This document shows, in pieces, positions 1 to 7,495 of a stretch of DNA of 13,537 bases. Position numbers and translations under genes: made by a program. The DNA is from Armatimonadota bacterium (GTDB lineage: Bacteria > Armatimonadota > HRBIN16). The stretch's first letter is position 1; each line of letters opens with the position of its first letter. The notes under the pieces were generated by a model. That model ran no database searches. It was not told where the DNA came from and worked only from the letters and a program-made list of their open reading frames with translations. The stretch covers positions 1-13,537 of the forward strand of contig JAPWUZ010000041.1 in assembly GCA_028275265.1 (NCBI GenBank), written 5' to 3'.

Positions 1-13
1 AGCATCTCTTGCA

Positions 14-22
14 TGATATAAT
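14..22 (+). promoter_or_regulatory. Extended -10 promoter element upstream of yebC
   Basis: The bases read TGATATAAT, a perfect extended -10 (TGn followed by TATAAT at 17-22). Transcription would start near base 29, giving a leader of about 27 bases before the yebC ATG. A -35 box at 17-bp spacing would fall just before the window, so it cannot be checked; an extended -10 depends less on one. If real, this promoter makes yebC the first gene of the rightward unit, so a missing ABC ATPase gene is unlikely to lie immediately upstream in the same transcript. Confidence 0.6.
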
Positions 23-55
23 TCGGGCGGTGAAGGAAGGAGGTGTACAGGTTAC

Positions 56-805
56 ATGGCAGGGCATTCGAAATGGCATAACATCCGCCTGCGCAAGGGC
101 AAGCAGGATGCGGAGCGGGGCAAACTGTTCACCCGGCTGGCGCGAGAGATAATCGTGGCGGCGCGGGAGGGCGGCGGAAACCCCGATGCCAACCCGCGCC
201 TGCGCATGGCGATTCAGAAGGCGCGTGATGCCCACATGCCGCAGGAGAACATCAAACGTGCCATCCAGCGGGGCACGGGCGAGATTGCCGGTGCTGCCTA
301 CGAAGAGGTGGTTTACGAAGGCTATGCGCCGGGCGGCGTGGCGGTGATGGTAGAGTGTCTCACCGATAACCGCAACCGTACGGTCTCCGACGTGCGTGCC
401 GCGTTCTCCAAATGCGGTGGCAGTCTCGGCGAGTCGGGCTGTGTGAGCTGGATGTTCAAACCGCGAGGACTCATCCGCATTCCCAGGGAGGCAGGCGACG
501 AGGATACGGTGCTAGCAGCTGCGCTGGACGCGGGTGCGGACGATATGAGCACCGAGGAAGAGTTCTATGAGGTGTATACTGAGCCCGAAGACCTGCATCG
601 CGTGCGCGAGGCGATAGAAAAAGCCGGACTGCCCGTCGAAAACGCGGAGATTACCATGTTGCCCACCACGACGGTGCACGTGGAGGGGAAAGAGGCACAG
701 CAGGTGCTGCGTCTGATGGAGATGCTGGACGAACTGGATGACGTACAGCAGGTGTACGCCAACTTCGACATCGCCGAAGAGGAAATAGAAAGCGCAGTAC
801 GCTAG
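56..805 (+). CDS. yebC: YebC/PmpR/TACO1-family protein
   Basis: This is a 249-residue, full-length member of the YebC family (usual length about 240-250). The N-terminus carries the family signature: MAGHSKWHNI, then a basic stretch, QDAERGKLFTRLAREI near residues 17-32, the glycine-rich AREGGGNPDANPRLR near 36-50 and IKRAIQRGTGEI near 66-77. The acidic C-terminal domain ends with a typical NFDI-containing segment. Family members are cytoplasmic. They have been described as DNA-binding regulators (PmpR-type) and, for mitochondrial TACO1 and bacterial relatives, as ribosome-associated factors that help translate difficult stretches such as polyproline. Which role applies here cannot be read from sequence. 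The start is fixed by AAGGAGGT at 37-44 and by the conserved MAGHSKW opening. The TAG stop is followed directly by the SD of the next gene, so the two are probably cotranscribed. Confidence 0.96.
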   Translation: MAGHSKWHNIRLRKGKQDAERGKLFTRLAREIIVAAREGGGNPDANPRLRMAIQKARDAHMPQENIKRAIQRGTGEIAGAAYEEVVYEGYAPGGVAVMVECLTDNRNRTVSDVRAAFSKCGGSLGESGCVSWMFKPRGLIRIPREAGDEDTVLAAALDAGADDMSTEEEFYEVYTEPEDLHRVREAIEKAGLPVENAEITMLPTTTVHVEGKEAQQVLRLMEMLDELDDVQQVYANFDIAEEEIESAVR

Positions 806-808
806 GAG
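803..808 (+). promoter_or_regulatory. Ribosome binding site overlapping the yebC stop codon
   Basis: TAGGAG lies across the TAG stop of yebC (803-805) and sits 8 bases before the ATG at 817. This placement supports translational coupling of yebC with the following membrane protein gene, and supports the chosen start. Confidence 0.55.
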
Positions 809-816
809 ATTTCCCT

Positions 817-2946
817 ATGCCTACCCGGCGCGCGATGTGGTGTCTGCTCCTGTGGAGCGTGGTGTGGATGGCTCCCGCGCGGGCGCAGCCGCTGGTGCTG
901 GACGTGGTGCCGGGCTTCGACGGGGTGTGCCCCGGAGAGGGATGCTACCCCGTCACCGTGTGGATCCAAGGCAAGCGTGCCAGCTCGACACCCACCGTCT
1001 ACGAAGTGGAGGTAACCGCCACCTCCTGGAAGGGTTCCTCCACCGCCCGAAGAGCGGTTACCCTCGCGGGAGATGCGGTGTCACAGGCGGTGGGTGTTTT
1101 ATTGTGTACCCCGGAGGAGCCTTACGAGATAACCGCCCGCCTTTTCCTGCACGGACGACTGCTGGCAATCAGTAAGCCAGTGCCCGCCACGATGGCACAG
1201 TGGTATCCCCTGCTGGTGGGTTTGGGCACGGACAACTCCGCGCTGACATACCTGCCGCAGCGGTCACTGGGCGTGGTGAGCATTGATGGGAAGCTGATGC
1301 CAGCCAACAAGGCGCCCCTCCCTGAGCCTCCCATCTCCTTCCCGCAACCTGGTGCGGACAACCGCCGCCTTTTTATCGGCAGAACGCGCAACAGCTTGCC
1401 CCCTGACAGTGCACTGGCATATCGGGGCGTAGCGGCGGTATCGCTGGATGACCGCGCCTGGGATACCCTGACCGAACGACAGCAGCAGGCACTGATAGAC
1501 TACGTGTTATCGGGTGGGCTGCTGGTGGTGCACGGTGTGGACATCAACCGCCTGCAGTCGCTGAAGCCGTCGGGATTGCTTCCAGTCGAGCCTCTGGGAC
1601 TTTCCCGTGTGCCTGCGCGGGCTTTAGTGCGCTGGATACCCTCGTTACGTGCATCTGAAGATGGATTGCCTGTTGTTCGATCGCGCCCGCTCGGTGGGGC
1701 AAAGGTGCTGTTGCAATGGCGTGATATACCGCTGGCAGTGGTTGCGCCCAAAGCGCTCGGGCAGGTGGTTTTTCTGGCGTTTGACCCGAATCAACCTCCC
1801 CTGAACGGCGGTGACCAGTCGCACGCCTTGTGGAGACAACTGCTGAGCCTGCACGTTCGCCGTTTTATTCCCCCGCTAGCGCTTTTCCCGGAAAGTGAAC
1901 CTGTGCAAGAACCGTTTCAGGGGTCAAAAGGGTTCTATTCGCAGCTCATCCTGGCGATGGTCAACGCTGTTGCCGCAAAGCCTGTGCCGTTGAACTGGTT
2001 GATTGCCTATCTGGGCGTATACATCCTGGTACTGATACCACTCAACTACATGGTGCTGCGCAGGCTGGACAGACTGCACCTGTCGTGGTTCACCCTACCG
2101 ATGCTGGCGGTGCTGACATCTCTGGGAGGATACCTGATGGCAGCCCGGGTGCAGGTGGGCACGCACCAGATGCGTCAGTGGACAGTATGGTATACCACCT
2201 CCGGTTCGCCACAGGCAATCGTGGAGAGCGACTGGGTGCTATACAGCGCACGCACACAACGTTACCGTTTACGGGCGGCTATCGATGGCGTCCTTCTGGA
2301 AAACTCTCCAAGCGACCTGCAATCTCAGCGCGTGGCGGAGATTCCTCAGGAGACGCCGGCGGAACTACGTGACGTGCCGATACCGCTGTGGTCGGCGCGA
2401 AGCTTCCACCTGAGCGGTACGATGAACCTGATGGGCAGCGTGGCTATTTCGGCTGCCCGACGGGGTAAGGGCGCATTCCTCATCAGAGTGAACAACAGCA
2501 CCCCCTACCCGCTGCGGAATATCCGCGTGGTGTTTCCTTCTGGCTTTTACACGTCAAAAGCGTCCTGTCCTGCGGGCGGGCAAAGTAGCATCAGCGTCGA
2601 CGAGGCTTCTGGAACGTTCACTCGGTTTAGTGTTTTGCCACCATCTTTCCCCAGCTATCCGCAGCCACAGCCTGACGAAGCATTTGGCGGGCAGAGATGG
2701 CGTACGCAGGCGATGCAAACCTGGTTGACTCTCGCGGGTCTTCGCCTGAGTCGATGGGGCGACTTCATGGAACTGCGCACCGAGGCTATGATGAGACCAT
2801 CACGCCGTGACCTCTCTCGGGGGCTGCTGGTGGCTGAGTTACAGGACGCTCCGCCTGTGGTGGAGGTTTCGCCGCTGCCGTCTTCCTTTAGTCAACAGGT
2901 GACGGTGCTGGCGGTGTACTTCGAGGTAAAGGAGGGCAATCCGTGA
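817..2946 (+). CDS. Membrane-anchored extracytoplasmic protein with a GATase-like region, ABC-2 permease partner
   Basis: This 709-residue protein has no function I can name with certainty. Residues 1-23 form a signal peptide (basic start, hydrophobic core, ARA cleavage motif). A large extracytoplasmic part follows. Around residues 205-246 it contains a sequence like class I glutamine-amidotransferase-like folds, ending in GGLLVVHGVDI; I see no clear catalytic Cys-His-Glu set, so it is probably a structural or binding version. Two membrane helices lie near residues 392-413 (LNWLIAYLGVYILVLIPLNY) and 422-442, joined by a short basic loop (RRLDR). The last 265 residues would again be outside and look beta-rich. 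The gene overlaps the downstream ABC-2 permease gene by four bases. Paired large extracytoplasmic proteins of this kind are known beside ABC-2 exporters (GldG-like or DUF4350-like settings), so I infer a partner subunit of that transporter. The assignment to any one named family is tentative. Confidence 0.8.
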   Translation: MPTRRAMWCLLLWSVVWMAPARAQPLVLDVVPGFDGVCPGEGCYPVTVWIQGKRASSTPTVYEVEVTATSWKGSSTARRAVTLAGDAVSQAVGVLLCTPEEPYEITARLFLHGRLLAISKPVPATMAQWYPLLVGLGTDNSALTYLPQRSLGVVSIDGKLMPANKAPLPEPPISFPQPGADNRRLFIGRTRNSLPPDSALAYRGVAAVSLDDRAWDTLTERQQQALIDYVLSGGLLVVHGVDINRLQSLKPSGLLPVEPLGLSRVPARALVRWIPSLRASEDGLPVVRSRPLGGAKVLLQWRDIPLAVVAPKALGQVVFLAFDPNQPPLNGGDQSHALWRQLLSLHVRRFIPPLALFPESEPVQEPFQGSKGFYSQLILAMVNAVAAKPVPLNWLIAYLGVYILVLIPLNYMVLRRLDRLHLSWFTLPMLAVLTSLGGYLMAARVQVGTHQMRQWTVWYTTSGSPQAIVESDWVLYSARTQRYRLRAAIDGVLLENSPSDLQSQRVAEIPQETPAELRDVPIPLWSARSFHLSGTMNLMGSVAISAARRGKGAFLIRVNNSTPYPLRNIRVVFPSGFYTSKASCPAGGQSSISVDEASGTFTRFSVLPPSFPSYPQPQPDEAFGGQRWRTQAMQTWLTLAGLRLSRWGDFMELRTEAMMRPSRRDLSRGLLVAELQDAPPVVEVSPLPSSFSQQVTVLAVYFEVKEGNP
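2928..2936 (+). promoter_or_regulatory. Ribosome binding site deciding the GTG start of the permease
   Basis: AAAGGAGGG inside the end of the upstream gene lies 6 bases before the GTG at 2943. It supports the GTG start and the GTGA start-stop overlap, and so a tightly coupled pair. Confidence 0.7.
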
Positions 2947-3770
2947 TAGACTGGCGGGAAAATCCACTACTTCGGCGGGAGCTGCTCTATCGCCTGCGTC
3001 CCTCGTCGCCGAACCGGGCAGTGTTTGTGGTGGTGGGCCTGGTGGTTATCCTGGCAGTGGTTCTACTCTACTGGGCAGCATTACAGAGCGTGCGTCGCAC
3101 CCAGAATATTTACGTCTTCCGTGACCTGCTCACCCTCACACTGGTGATTGAGACCTTGCTCGTGGTGGGTGGTGCTCCTGCTGCCACCGCCAACGCCGTC
3201 TCGCGCGAGCGCGAACAGCGCACCTGGGACCTGCTAACCATCACCCTGCTCCGACCGCACGAAGTAGTGCTCGGCAAGCTGCTCGGCAGGACGATACCTC
3301 TGTTTCTGCTCCTTCTGCTGGGTGCGCCGATGGTGGTGCTGTGTATTGCCTTCGACCCACGTTTGTTGGTGTCAGCGTTGCTGGGAACACTGTGCGTGGT
3401 GGTGACCCTGGTGTTTTACAGCACGGCAGCACTGGCGGCGTCCTGTTTCAGCCGAAAGACGGTAACCGCCACTGCACTGGCGTATCTGTTTGCGGGCGCA
3501 TGGGTATTCGGCACGCTCGTCCTGTGGGGACTGACCAGCCTCATCTTCCCCAGTGTTGGGAGCCGTGAAGCGACCTTCTGGCTGGCGGTGAACCCCTTCG
3601 CGGTGATTGAACCCACCGTGACCAACTACGCCTCCGGCGGATACTCCTACTCCGCCAGCGACCCTCTCTACGTCCTCAGTCCCTGGGTGTTGCTTGTGGT
3701 ATACAGTGGATTGACCGCGTTGCTGTTATGGGTGCTCATCAGCGACTATCGCCACTGGGCTTACCGGTGA
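2943..3770 (+). CDS. ABC-2 type transporter permease subunit
   Basis: This 275-residue integral membrane protein has about six membrane helices (near residues 26-47, 62-85, 117-136, 141-168, 176-202 and 243-266). Between helices 2 and 3 is the hallmark cytoplasmic stretch of ABC-2 permeases: SREREQRTWDLLTITLLRP followed by GKLLGR (about residues 87-116), which resembles the E-x-GT-x-x-LLxTPL...GK pattern of the family. The N-terminus (NPLLRRELLYRLR) is typical of the subgroup whose first cytoplasmic segment starts with an 'NP..xRE' motif. The substrate cannot be inferred. The start is GTG at 2943, overlapping the TGA of the preceding gene. Such permeases work with a separate ATPase, but none is encoded in this unit or elsewhere in the window, so the ATPase must be supplied in trans or lie outside. 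The stop at 3770 is followed by a convergent hairpin region. Confidence 0.87.
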   Translation: MIDWRENPLLRRELLYRLRPSSPNRAVFVVVGLVVILAVVLLYWAALQSVRRTQNIYVFRDLLTLTLVIETLLVVGGAPAATANAVSREREQRTWDLLTITLLRPHEVVLGKLLGRTIPLFLLLLLGAPMVVLCIAFDPRLLVSALLGTLCVVVTLVFYSTAALAASCFSRKTVTATALAYLFAGAWVFGTLVLWGLTSLIFPSVGSREATFWLAVNPFAVIEPTVTNYASGGYSYSASDPLYVLSPWVLLVVYSGLTALLLWVLISDYRHWAYR

Positions 3771-3785
3771 CGTAACTTCAGCGTG

Positions 3786-3835
3786 GGTGTCTTTGCAAAG
3801 GGTCGAGGGAACGGACGCACCCTCGCAAAGGCACC
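3786..3835. terminator. Two-tier hairpin between convergent genes (possible factor-independent-like or dual terminator)
   Basis: The outer arms are GGTGTCTTTG (3786-3795) and CAAAGGCACC (3826-3835), ten pairs including one G-T. An inner stem is CGAGGG (3804-3809) with CCCTCG (3820-3825) around a ten-base loop, leaving an asymmetric bulge on the left. The hairpin lies 15 bases past the permease stop and 45 bases past the export gene stop on the other strand, where a shared terminator is expected. No T-run follows on either strand, so it is not a classical intrinsic terminator. It could be a transcript-end stabiliser or a T-less terminator. I see no gene in the 3771-3879 gap. Confidence 0.4.
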
Positions 3836-3879
3836 GATGAGCCTCTGGCGGAGCCTTGTACCCCTTGAAGCGCAATACA

Positions 3880-6800
3880 CTACTTTGTCAGGGTCTCGAT
3901 GAGACGGAACACGATTGCTCCTGTGGTGATAGAGCGTATCGCCGCGTCAATCTCTGCTTGTCGGTCGCGCAGCCGCTCTGCCACTACTTTTGTCGGCACG
4001 AAGATAATGTCGCCTAACCCCACGGTGCGCACCTTTTGCGCGGGAAGCACCTCTCCCGTCGCCCGGATAACCAGTATCCTGTCACGTGCCGCGTCGGAGG
4101 TGAATCCGCCCGCACGCTCGATGTAGTAGGAGACATTCTTGTTTGGTGTATAAAGCACCGCAGAGGGCACAACCACCGCTCCTGTAACCGCTACGGTAGT
4201 GGGTTTTTCGGGGATGTAGATAATGTCTCCGTCGACCACCTCCACATCTGCCTCGCTGCCGGGCTTTTGCAGAGCGGCGACCAAGTCGATACGCACGTTA
4301 CCCGCAGGGAGCAGGTCTTCCTCTTTCAGAGGGCGTGCCTGCGACACCAGATCGCGCGTCAGCAGCGTTGCGGCTTCGGTGACCTTCTCCGGTGCGGGCG
4401 AAGAGGGAGCCGTCTGCCCGAGCAGCGCGGACGCACTGGTTGGGATTGGCGGTTGCGCCAGCCCTGCTGCGAAGCGCACACGCTCCACGTCTGACCGCGC
4501 CAGCGCACGCCGATACTCTTCCTCGTTCACGACCTTCAGCACCTGCAGGATGCGTCCGGTGAGCGTCCTTTGCAGTTCGCTGATTACCTGGTCGGGGCGG
4601 CGCATCAGGCGGGCGGCCGGGGGATATGCGGTTTCGAGAAGACCGCCTGCCCGCTTGATGATGTCGCTGAGGCGCTCGGTAGGCGCACGCAAGGTATACG
4701 GTCCGGGCTCTTTCACCGCACCACGCAGGTAAACCGTCAACGGCTTCAGACGGAAGTCACCCCGCGCCCGTACCGTCACCACATCACCGTCCTCCAGCAA
4801 CGGGTTGCTGGAGTCCATACCGGATAAAGCCTGTGCCAGATTGACCTCCAACGGCGGCGTGCCGATGGGTTTCCTCGCCTTGGCAATCTCCACCCGCTCC
4901 GCCGCTTCAGGCAGCGGACCTCCCGCCAGGCGGATCAGGTCAGCCAGGCGCATGTTCTCCGCGCGGGGATACGTGCCGGGCGATTGCACCGCGCCGTCGA
5001 TGGTGACCACGTTTTCAGGCGTGAACTGTGCCTGTTCGCGCGTGTAGACCATCAGCATGTCACGGTCTTGTAGCAGCACATTGTGTTCGGGGTCATTCAG
5101 CATCGCCTTGCGCAAGTCGATAGCAAGCAGCGGTCCGTAACTGCCGTCGGGATTGCGCCGTTGCAGGAAGGCGCGCTCAACGTACGCGTTGGGCAGCACC
5201 CCACCCGCCTGGAGCAGCAGGTCCTGCACGTGCATGTTGTCGGCGCGATAGTATACGCCTTGCTTCTGTACCGCCCCTCGAACCTGCACGCGACGGTCTC
5301 CCATCCATTCCACGTCTTTGATGGCGTACACCACGAGCCTGTCGCGTCGCTGCAGAGGGACGTCCGCCTGCGGGTCTCGCTGTAACGCCTGCGCCAGACG
5401 CACGGGTATCAGCGTTCGGGTGTTGTCCGGGTTGGTACGGAAGAGGTCAGCGCGGTCCACGTAGGCATCTTCCAGCAGGCCTCGCGCCCGCTCCACGAGG
5501 TCTGCTACTGTCATGCCCGGGGTCAGCGCGTAGTTGCCCGGCTGGTCTACGGCTCCCTCGATGGTGACAATGTTGGCGAAAACAGGGCGGATGCTGTAGA
5601 CCTCTACCTTATCGCCATCGTAAAGCGGCGGGTTGTTTGCCTCATCGGATGCCAGCAGGTTAGCGTCAATGAGCTGGCGTGCCTCACCCGGGCGAACGGA
5701 GGTTACAGCCACCCGCTGTGCCACACCGGAAGGCTTCACGCCACCTGCAAACGCAATCGCATCGCGCAACCGCTCCGTTGGCAGCAGCTCGTATATCGCA
5801 GGGCGATGCACCTCGCCGGAGATGCTCACCTGCACCTCCACCGGAGGGATAAAGAGGACATCTCCCGGCTGCAGAGGAACATCCTGACTGCCGTCGCCGT
5901 ACAGCAGGAAGCGGTAGAAGTCAAAGGTATGCACGGAACCATCGGTGCGTTTCAGCTGGATGCGCCTCAGCGAGCCGTTGTCGCTGGGTCCGCCGCAGGC
6001 ATAGAGCGCATTGAACAGAGTAGCTACGGCGGGAACCTGATAGCTACCGGGCGCATACGCTTCGCCCGCAATGATGATGGTCATCGTGCGCAGCTCGCGC
6101 AGTGTCAGCGTCACCTGGACGTTGCGAATGACGCGCGACAGAACCTTACGTACCGTTTCTTCCAGCTGCGGCAGGGTCTGTCCACGCGCGATGATTCTGC
6201 CACCCATCGGCAGATTGAGTGCCCCTTGCGGGTCGATGCGCAGGGTGACCTCGCGCGGTTCCAGCGTCTCGCTCCAGTAGCGCAGGGTGAGCAAGTCACC
6301 GGGACCCAGCTGATAGCGTTCCGGCGCTGGCATCAGCACGTTCATCCATAACATCGCGTCGGGACCGACGAAGTTCTTCAGCGCGTCCGCCGGCGGTAGC
6401 ACAAACGGAGTGTTGGGCGACTGCGGTGTTCCAAACGGCGGGTAGTACACCGGCGGAAACGGCAGCTGTGGTACGCTTTCCGGTGTGGCCGGCACCTCAA
6501 CGCGGCTCGGTACAGGTGGGGTGGCCGGAACGGTTTCCTGCGTTGGCGTCTCTTTGGTCACAGGAGTGGTCTTCTGTACTGCGCCGGTGGTCGTCGGAGT
6601 CCCCTGTTTGGGGGTTGCTTCTGGTGGCGCGGCAGGAACCGCTTCTGTTTCTCCCTGAGCTATGACCGGTGTTGTAAGCGGAACATTGCTGCGTTGTAGT
6701 GTCCCCTGCAGCAACATCTGAAAGTAGAGCCGGCGCAAGGTGATTGCCTCTCGCGCCTGTTTGAAATAGCTGTAGCCGAACTTTTCCAGCTGCATTGTCG

Positions 6801-6996
6801 GTTGTGGTCGTGTCTCTGTAGACATGGCGCGAGCGTTATCGCCTGTTGCATCTGCACTGACGTCTTTATCGCGTTTTTGCTCCGCCGTAGACAGCTGAGC
6901 GGGCGAAGGTGGCGCTTGTGTCTGTTGCCCGGTTTGTGCCAGGGATAGTGTGCTCAGCAGCAACCAGAAGCAAAGGGCGAACCCGATTTTGCGCAC
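3880..6996 (-). CDS. Polysaccharide export protein, Wza/SLBB family, with expanded SLBB repeats
   Basis: This 1038-residue protein is far longer than Wza-type exporters (about 350-400). Residues 1-20 are a signal peptide ending SLA-Q; there is no lipobox cysteine, unlike Wza. Residues 21-205 form a Pro/Thr/Gln-rich linker with a short helical patch near 69-100. The polysaccharide export domain (PF02563 type) spans about 222-300 (YQLGPGDLLTLRYW). About seven SLBB-like units follow, starting near 305, 388, 476, 570, 664, 753 and 933. Each opens with a G(E/A)-x-x-x-PG-x-Y-like motif and continues to an AGG turn; most end in a DGD-like turn. Unit six is interrupted by roughly 100 residues. The C-terminus (1001-1038) is a predicted amphipathic helix, which might play the part of the Wza outer-membrane helix. 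The family forms channels for capsule or exopolysaccharide. The start is GTG at 6996, set by AGGAGGG at 7004-7010. No Wzc, Wzx or Wzy gene is in the window. Confidence 0.92.
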   Translation of the reverse strand: MRKIGFALCFWLLLSTLSLAQTGQQTQAPPSPAQLSTAEQKRDKDVSADATGDNARAMSTETRPQPTMQLEKFGYSYFKQAREAITLRRLYFQMLLQGTLQRSNVPLTTPVIAQGETEAVPAAPPEATPKQGTPTTTGAVQKTTPVTKETPTQETVPATPPVPSRVEVPATPESVPQLPFPPVYYPPFGTPQSPNTPFVLPPADALKNFVGPDAMLWMNVLMPAPERYQLGPGDLLTLRYWSETLEPREVTLRIDPQGALNLPMGGRIIARGQTLPQLEETVRKVLSRVIRNVQVTLTLRELRTMTIIIAGEAYAPGSYQVPAVATLFNALYACGGPSDNGSLRRIQLKRTDGSVHTFDFYRFLLYGDGSQDVPLQPGDVLFIPPVEVQVSISGEVHRPAIYELLPTERLRDAIAFAGGVKPSGVAQRVAVTSVRPGEARQLIDANLLASDEANNPPLYDGDKVEVYSIRPVFANIVTIEGAVDQPGNYALTPGMTVADLVERARGLLEDAYVDRADLFRTNPDNTRTLIPVRLAQALQRDPQADVPLQRRDRLVVYAIKDVEWMGDRRVQVRGAVQKQGVYYRADNMHVQDLLLQAGGVLPNAYVERAFLQRRNPDGSYGPLLAIDLRKAMLNDPEHNVLLQDRDMLMVYTREQAQFTPENVVTIDGAVQSPGTYPRAENMRLADLIRLAGGPLPEAAERVEIAKARKPIGTPPLEVNLAQALSGMDSSNPLLEDGDVVTVRARGDFRLKPLTVYLRGAVKEPGPYTLRAPTERLSDIIKRAGGLLETAYPPAARLMRRPDQVISELQRTLTGRILQVLKVVNEEEYRRALARSDVERVRFAAGLAQPPIPTSASALLGQTAPSSPAPEKVTEAATLLTRDLVSQARPLKEEDLLPAGNVRIDLVAALQKPGSEADVEVVDGDIIYIPEKPTTVAVTGAVVVPSAVLYTPNKNVSYYIERAGGFTSDAARDRILVIRATGEVLPAQKVRTVGLGDIIFVPTKVVAERLRDRQAEIDAAIRSITTGAIVFRLIETLTK

Positions 6997-7003
6997 GCTG
7001 TGT

Positions 7004-7010
7004 CCCTCCT
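7004..7010 (-). promoter_or_regulatory. Ribosome binding site for the export protein GTG start
   Basis: On the - strand this reads AGGAGGG, 7 bases before the GTG at 6996. It justifies the GTG start, which places the signal peptide directly at the N-terminus. Confidence 0.75.
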
Positions 7011-7035
7011 GTACCGAGATGCAGTCTGCTCTCTC

Positions 7036-7065
7036 AGTATATCACGCTGGTGCGCGTTCCGTCAA
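7036..7065 (-). promoter_or_regulatory. Sigma-70-like promoter of the polysaccharide export gene
   Basis: On the - strand TTGACG (7060-7065) and TATACT (7036-7041) are separated by 18 bases; each box matches its consensus at five of six positions. Transcription would start near 7029, giving a leader of about 33 bases with the SD near its end. This is the clearest complete promoter in the window. A tandem repeat lies just upstream of its -35 box. Confidence 0.65.
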
Positions 7066-7070
7066 AACCT

Positions 7071-7090
7071 TACAGAGCACTACAGATTAC
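7071..7090. repeat. Tandem 10-bp repeat upstream of the export promoter
   Basis: TACAGAGCAC (7071-7080) is followed directly by TACAGATTAC (7081-7090), identical at eight of ten positions. The period equals about one helical turn. Relative to the inferred export-gene start at about 7029 the repeat covers -42 to -61, where activators often bind. It also lies between the two divergent transcripts. A binding role is inference only; a two-copy match of this length can occur by chance. Confidence 0.35.
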
Positions 7091-7109
7091 GGGGTTGCCT
7101 GCCGATAAT
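7086..7109 (+). promoter_or_regulatory. Weak candidate -10 box and imperfect inverted repeat upstream of merR-like gene
   Basis: GATAAT at 7104-7109 matches the -10 consensus at five positions, but the hexamer 17 bases upstream (TACAGA, 7081-7086) is a poor -35 box. The -10 overlaps the right arm of an imperfect inverted repeat, ATTACGG (7086-7092) and CCGATAAT (7102-7109), with one unpaired base. MerR-type regulators bind inverted repeats inside promoters, so this is a candidate operator. The rest of 7110-7170 would be leader; it can form a small stem (GTGG 7114-7117 with CCAC 7124-7127) of doubtful meaning. Confidence 0.25.
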
Positions 7110-7159
7110 CTGCGTGGAAGGTACCACCTCGCAGGATTGCGGGGGAACATCATTCTCAT

Positions 7160-7165
7160 GGAGGA
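7160..7165 (+). promoter_or_regulatory. Ribosome binding site favouring the ATG at 7171
   Basis: GGAGGA ends 5 bases before ATG 7171, a good spacing. The alternative start at ATG 7204 also has a purine-rich site (GGAGGG at 7195-7200), but only 3 bases separate it from the codon. I therefore prefer 7171. Confidence 0.5.
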
Positions 7166-7170
7166 GAACG

Positions 7171-7455
7171 ATGCGACGGTCGCCATTGTACAACGGAGGG
7201 TACATGTCTATTGGCGCGGTCAGCGCGCTTACCGGAGTGGAAGTGCACACTCTGCGCTACTGGGAGAAGGAGTTCAGCGAGTTCCTCAAACCCAAGCGCA
7301 CCGGCGGCAAGCAGCGCCGCTATTCGGCGGACGACGTGACGCTGATCTTGGAGATTAAACGGCTGCTGAAGCAGGAGATGTACAGCATCGCCGGGGCGCG
7401 GCGAGTGCTGGCGCAGAGTTACCGCGACAGCACCTCGGCACGAGCTGCTGCTTAG
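7171..7455 (+). CDS. Small MerR-type transcriptional regulator (DNA-binding domain only)
   Basis: With the start at 7171 the protein has 94 residues (83 if ATG 7204 is used). It is almost entirely a MerR winged helix-turn-helix: SIGAVSALTG (residues 13-22), the highly conserved HTLRYWEKEF (26-35), then a wing with GGKQRRYSADDV and the helix ending in IAGARRVLAQ. No effector-binding or coiled-coil extension remains beyond a short tail, so it is the short subtype rather than a metal or drug sensor; what it responds to is unknown. It acts on DNA in the cytoplasm. It is transcribed away from the polysaccharide export gene and lies 53 bases before the glycosyltransferase fusion gene, probably in the same transcript, which makes it a likely local regulator. 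The open frame extends further up to 7000, but that part would overlap the opposing promoter and shows no family similarity. Confidence 0.87.
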   Translation: MRRSPLYNGGYMSIGAVSALTGVEVHTLRYWEKEFSEFLKPKRTGGKQRRYSADDVTLILEIKRLLKQEMYSIAGARRVLAQSYRDSTSARAAA

Positions 7456-7495
7456 CCAGTGAGCCGGCGTGGGGAATGTTTCAGGAAGAGATACC

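Noticed and set aside
3841..3860. Possible extra hairpin with GAGCC/GGAGCC near the exporter stop
   Set aside because: The similar pieces are direct, not inverted, repeats and give at most three or four pairs.
7098..7135. Possible structured leader (CCTGC with GCAGG, enclosing a GTGG/CCAC stem)
   Set aside because: The stems are short with large unpaired parts; nothing resembles a known riboswitch or attenuator.
7000..7170. Upstream extension of the MerR-type frame to ATG 7000
   Set aside because: The extension would cover the exporter's SD, promoter and leader, shows no MerR similarity, and a better SD stands before ATG 7171.
7158..7358. Overlapping frame starting at ATG 7158
   Set aside because: It runs in another frame through the MerR DNA-binding domain and encodes nothing recognisable; its ATG is part of the SD region of the real gene.
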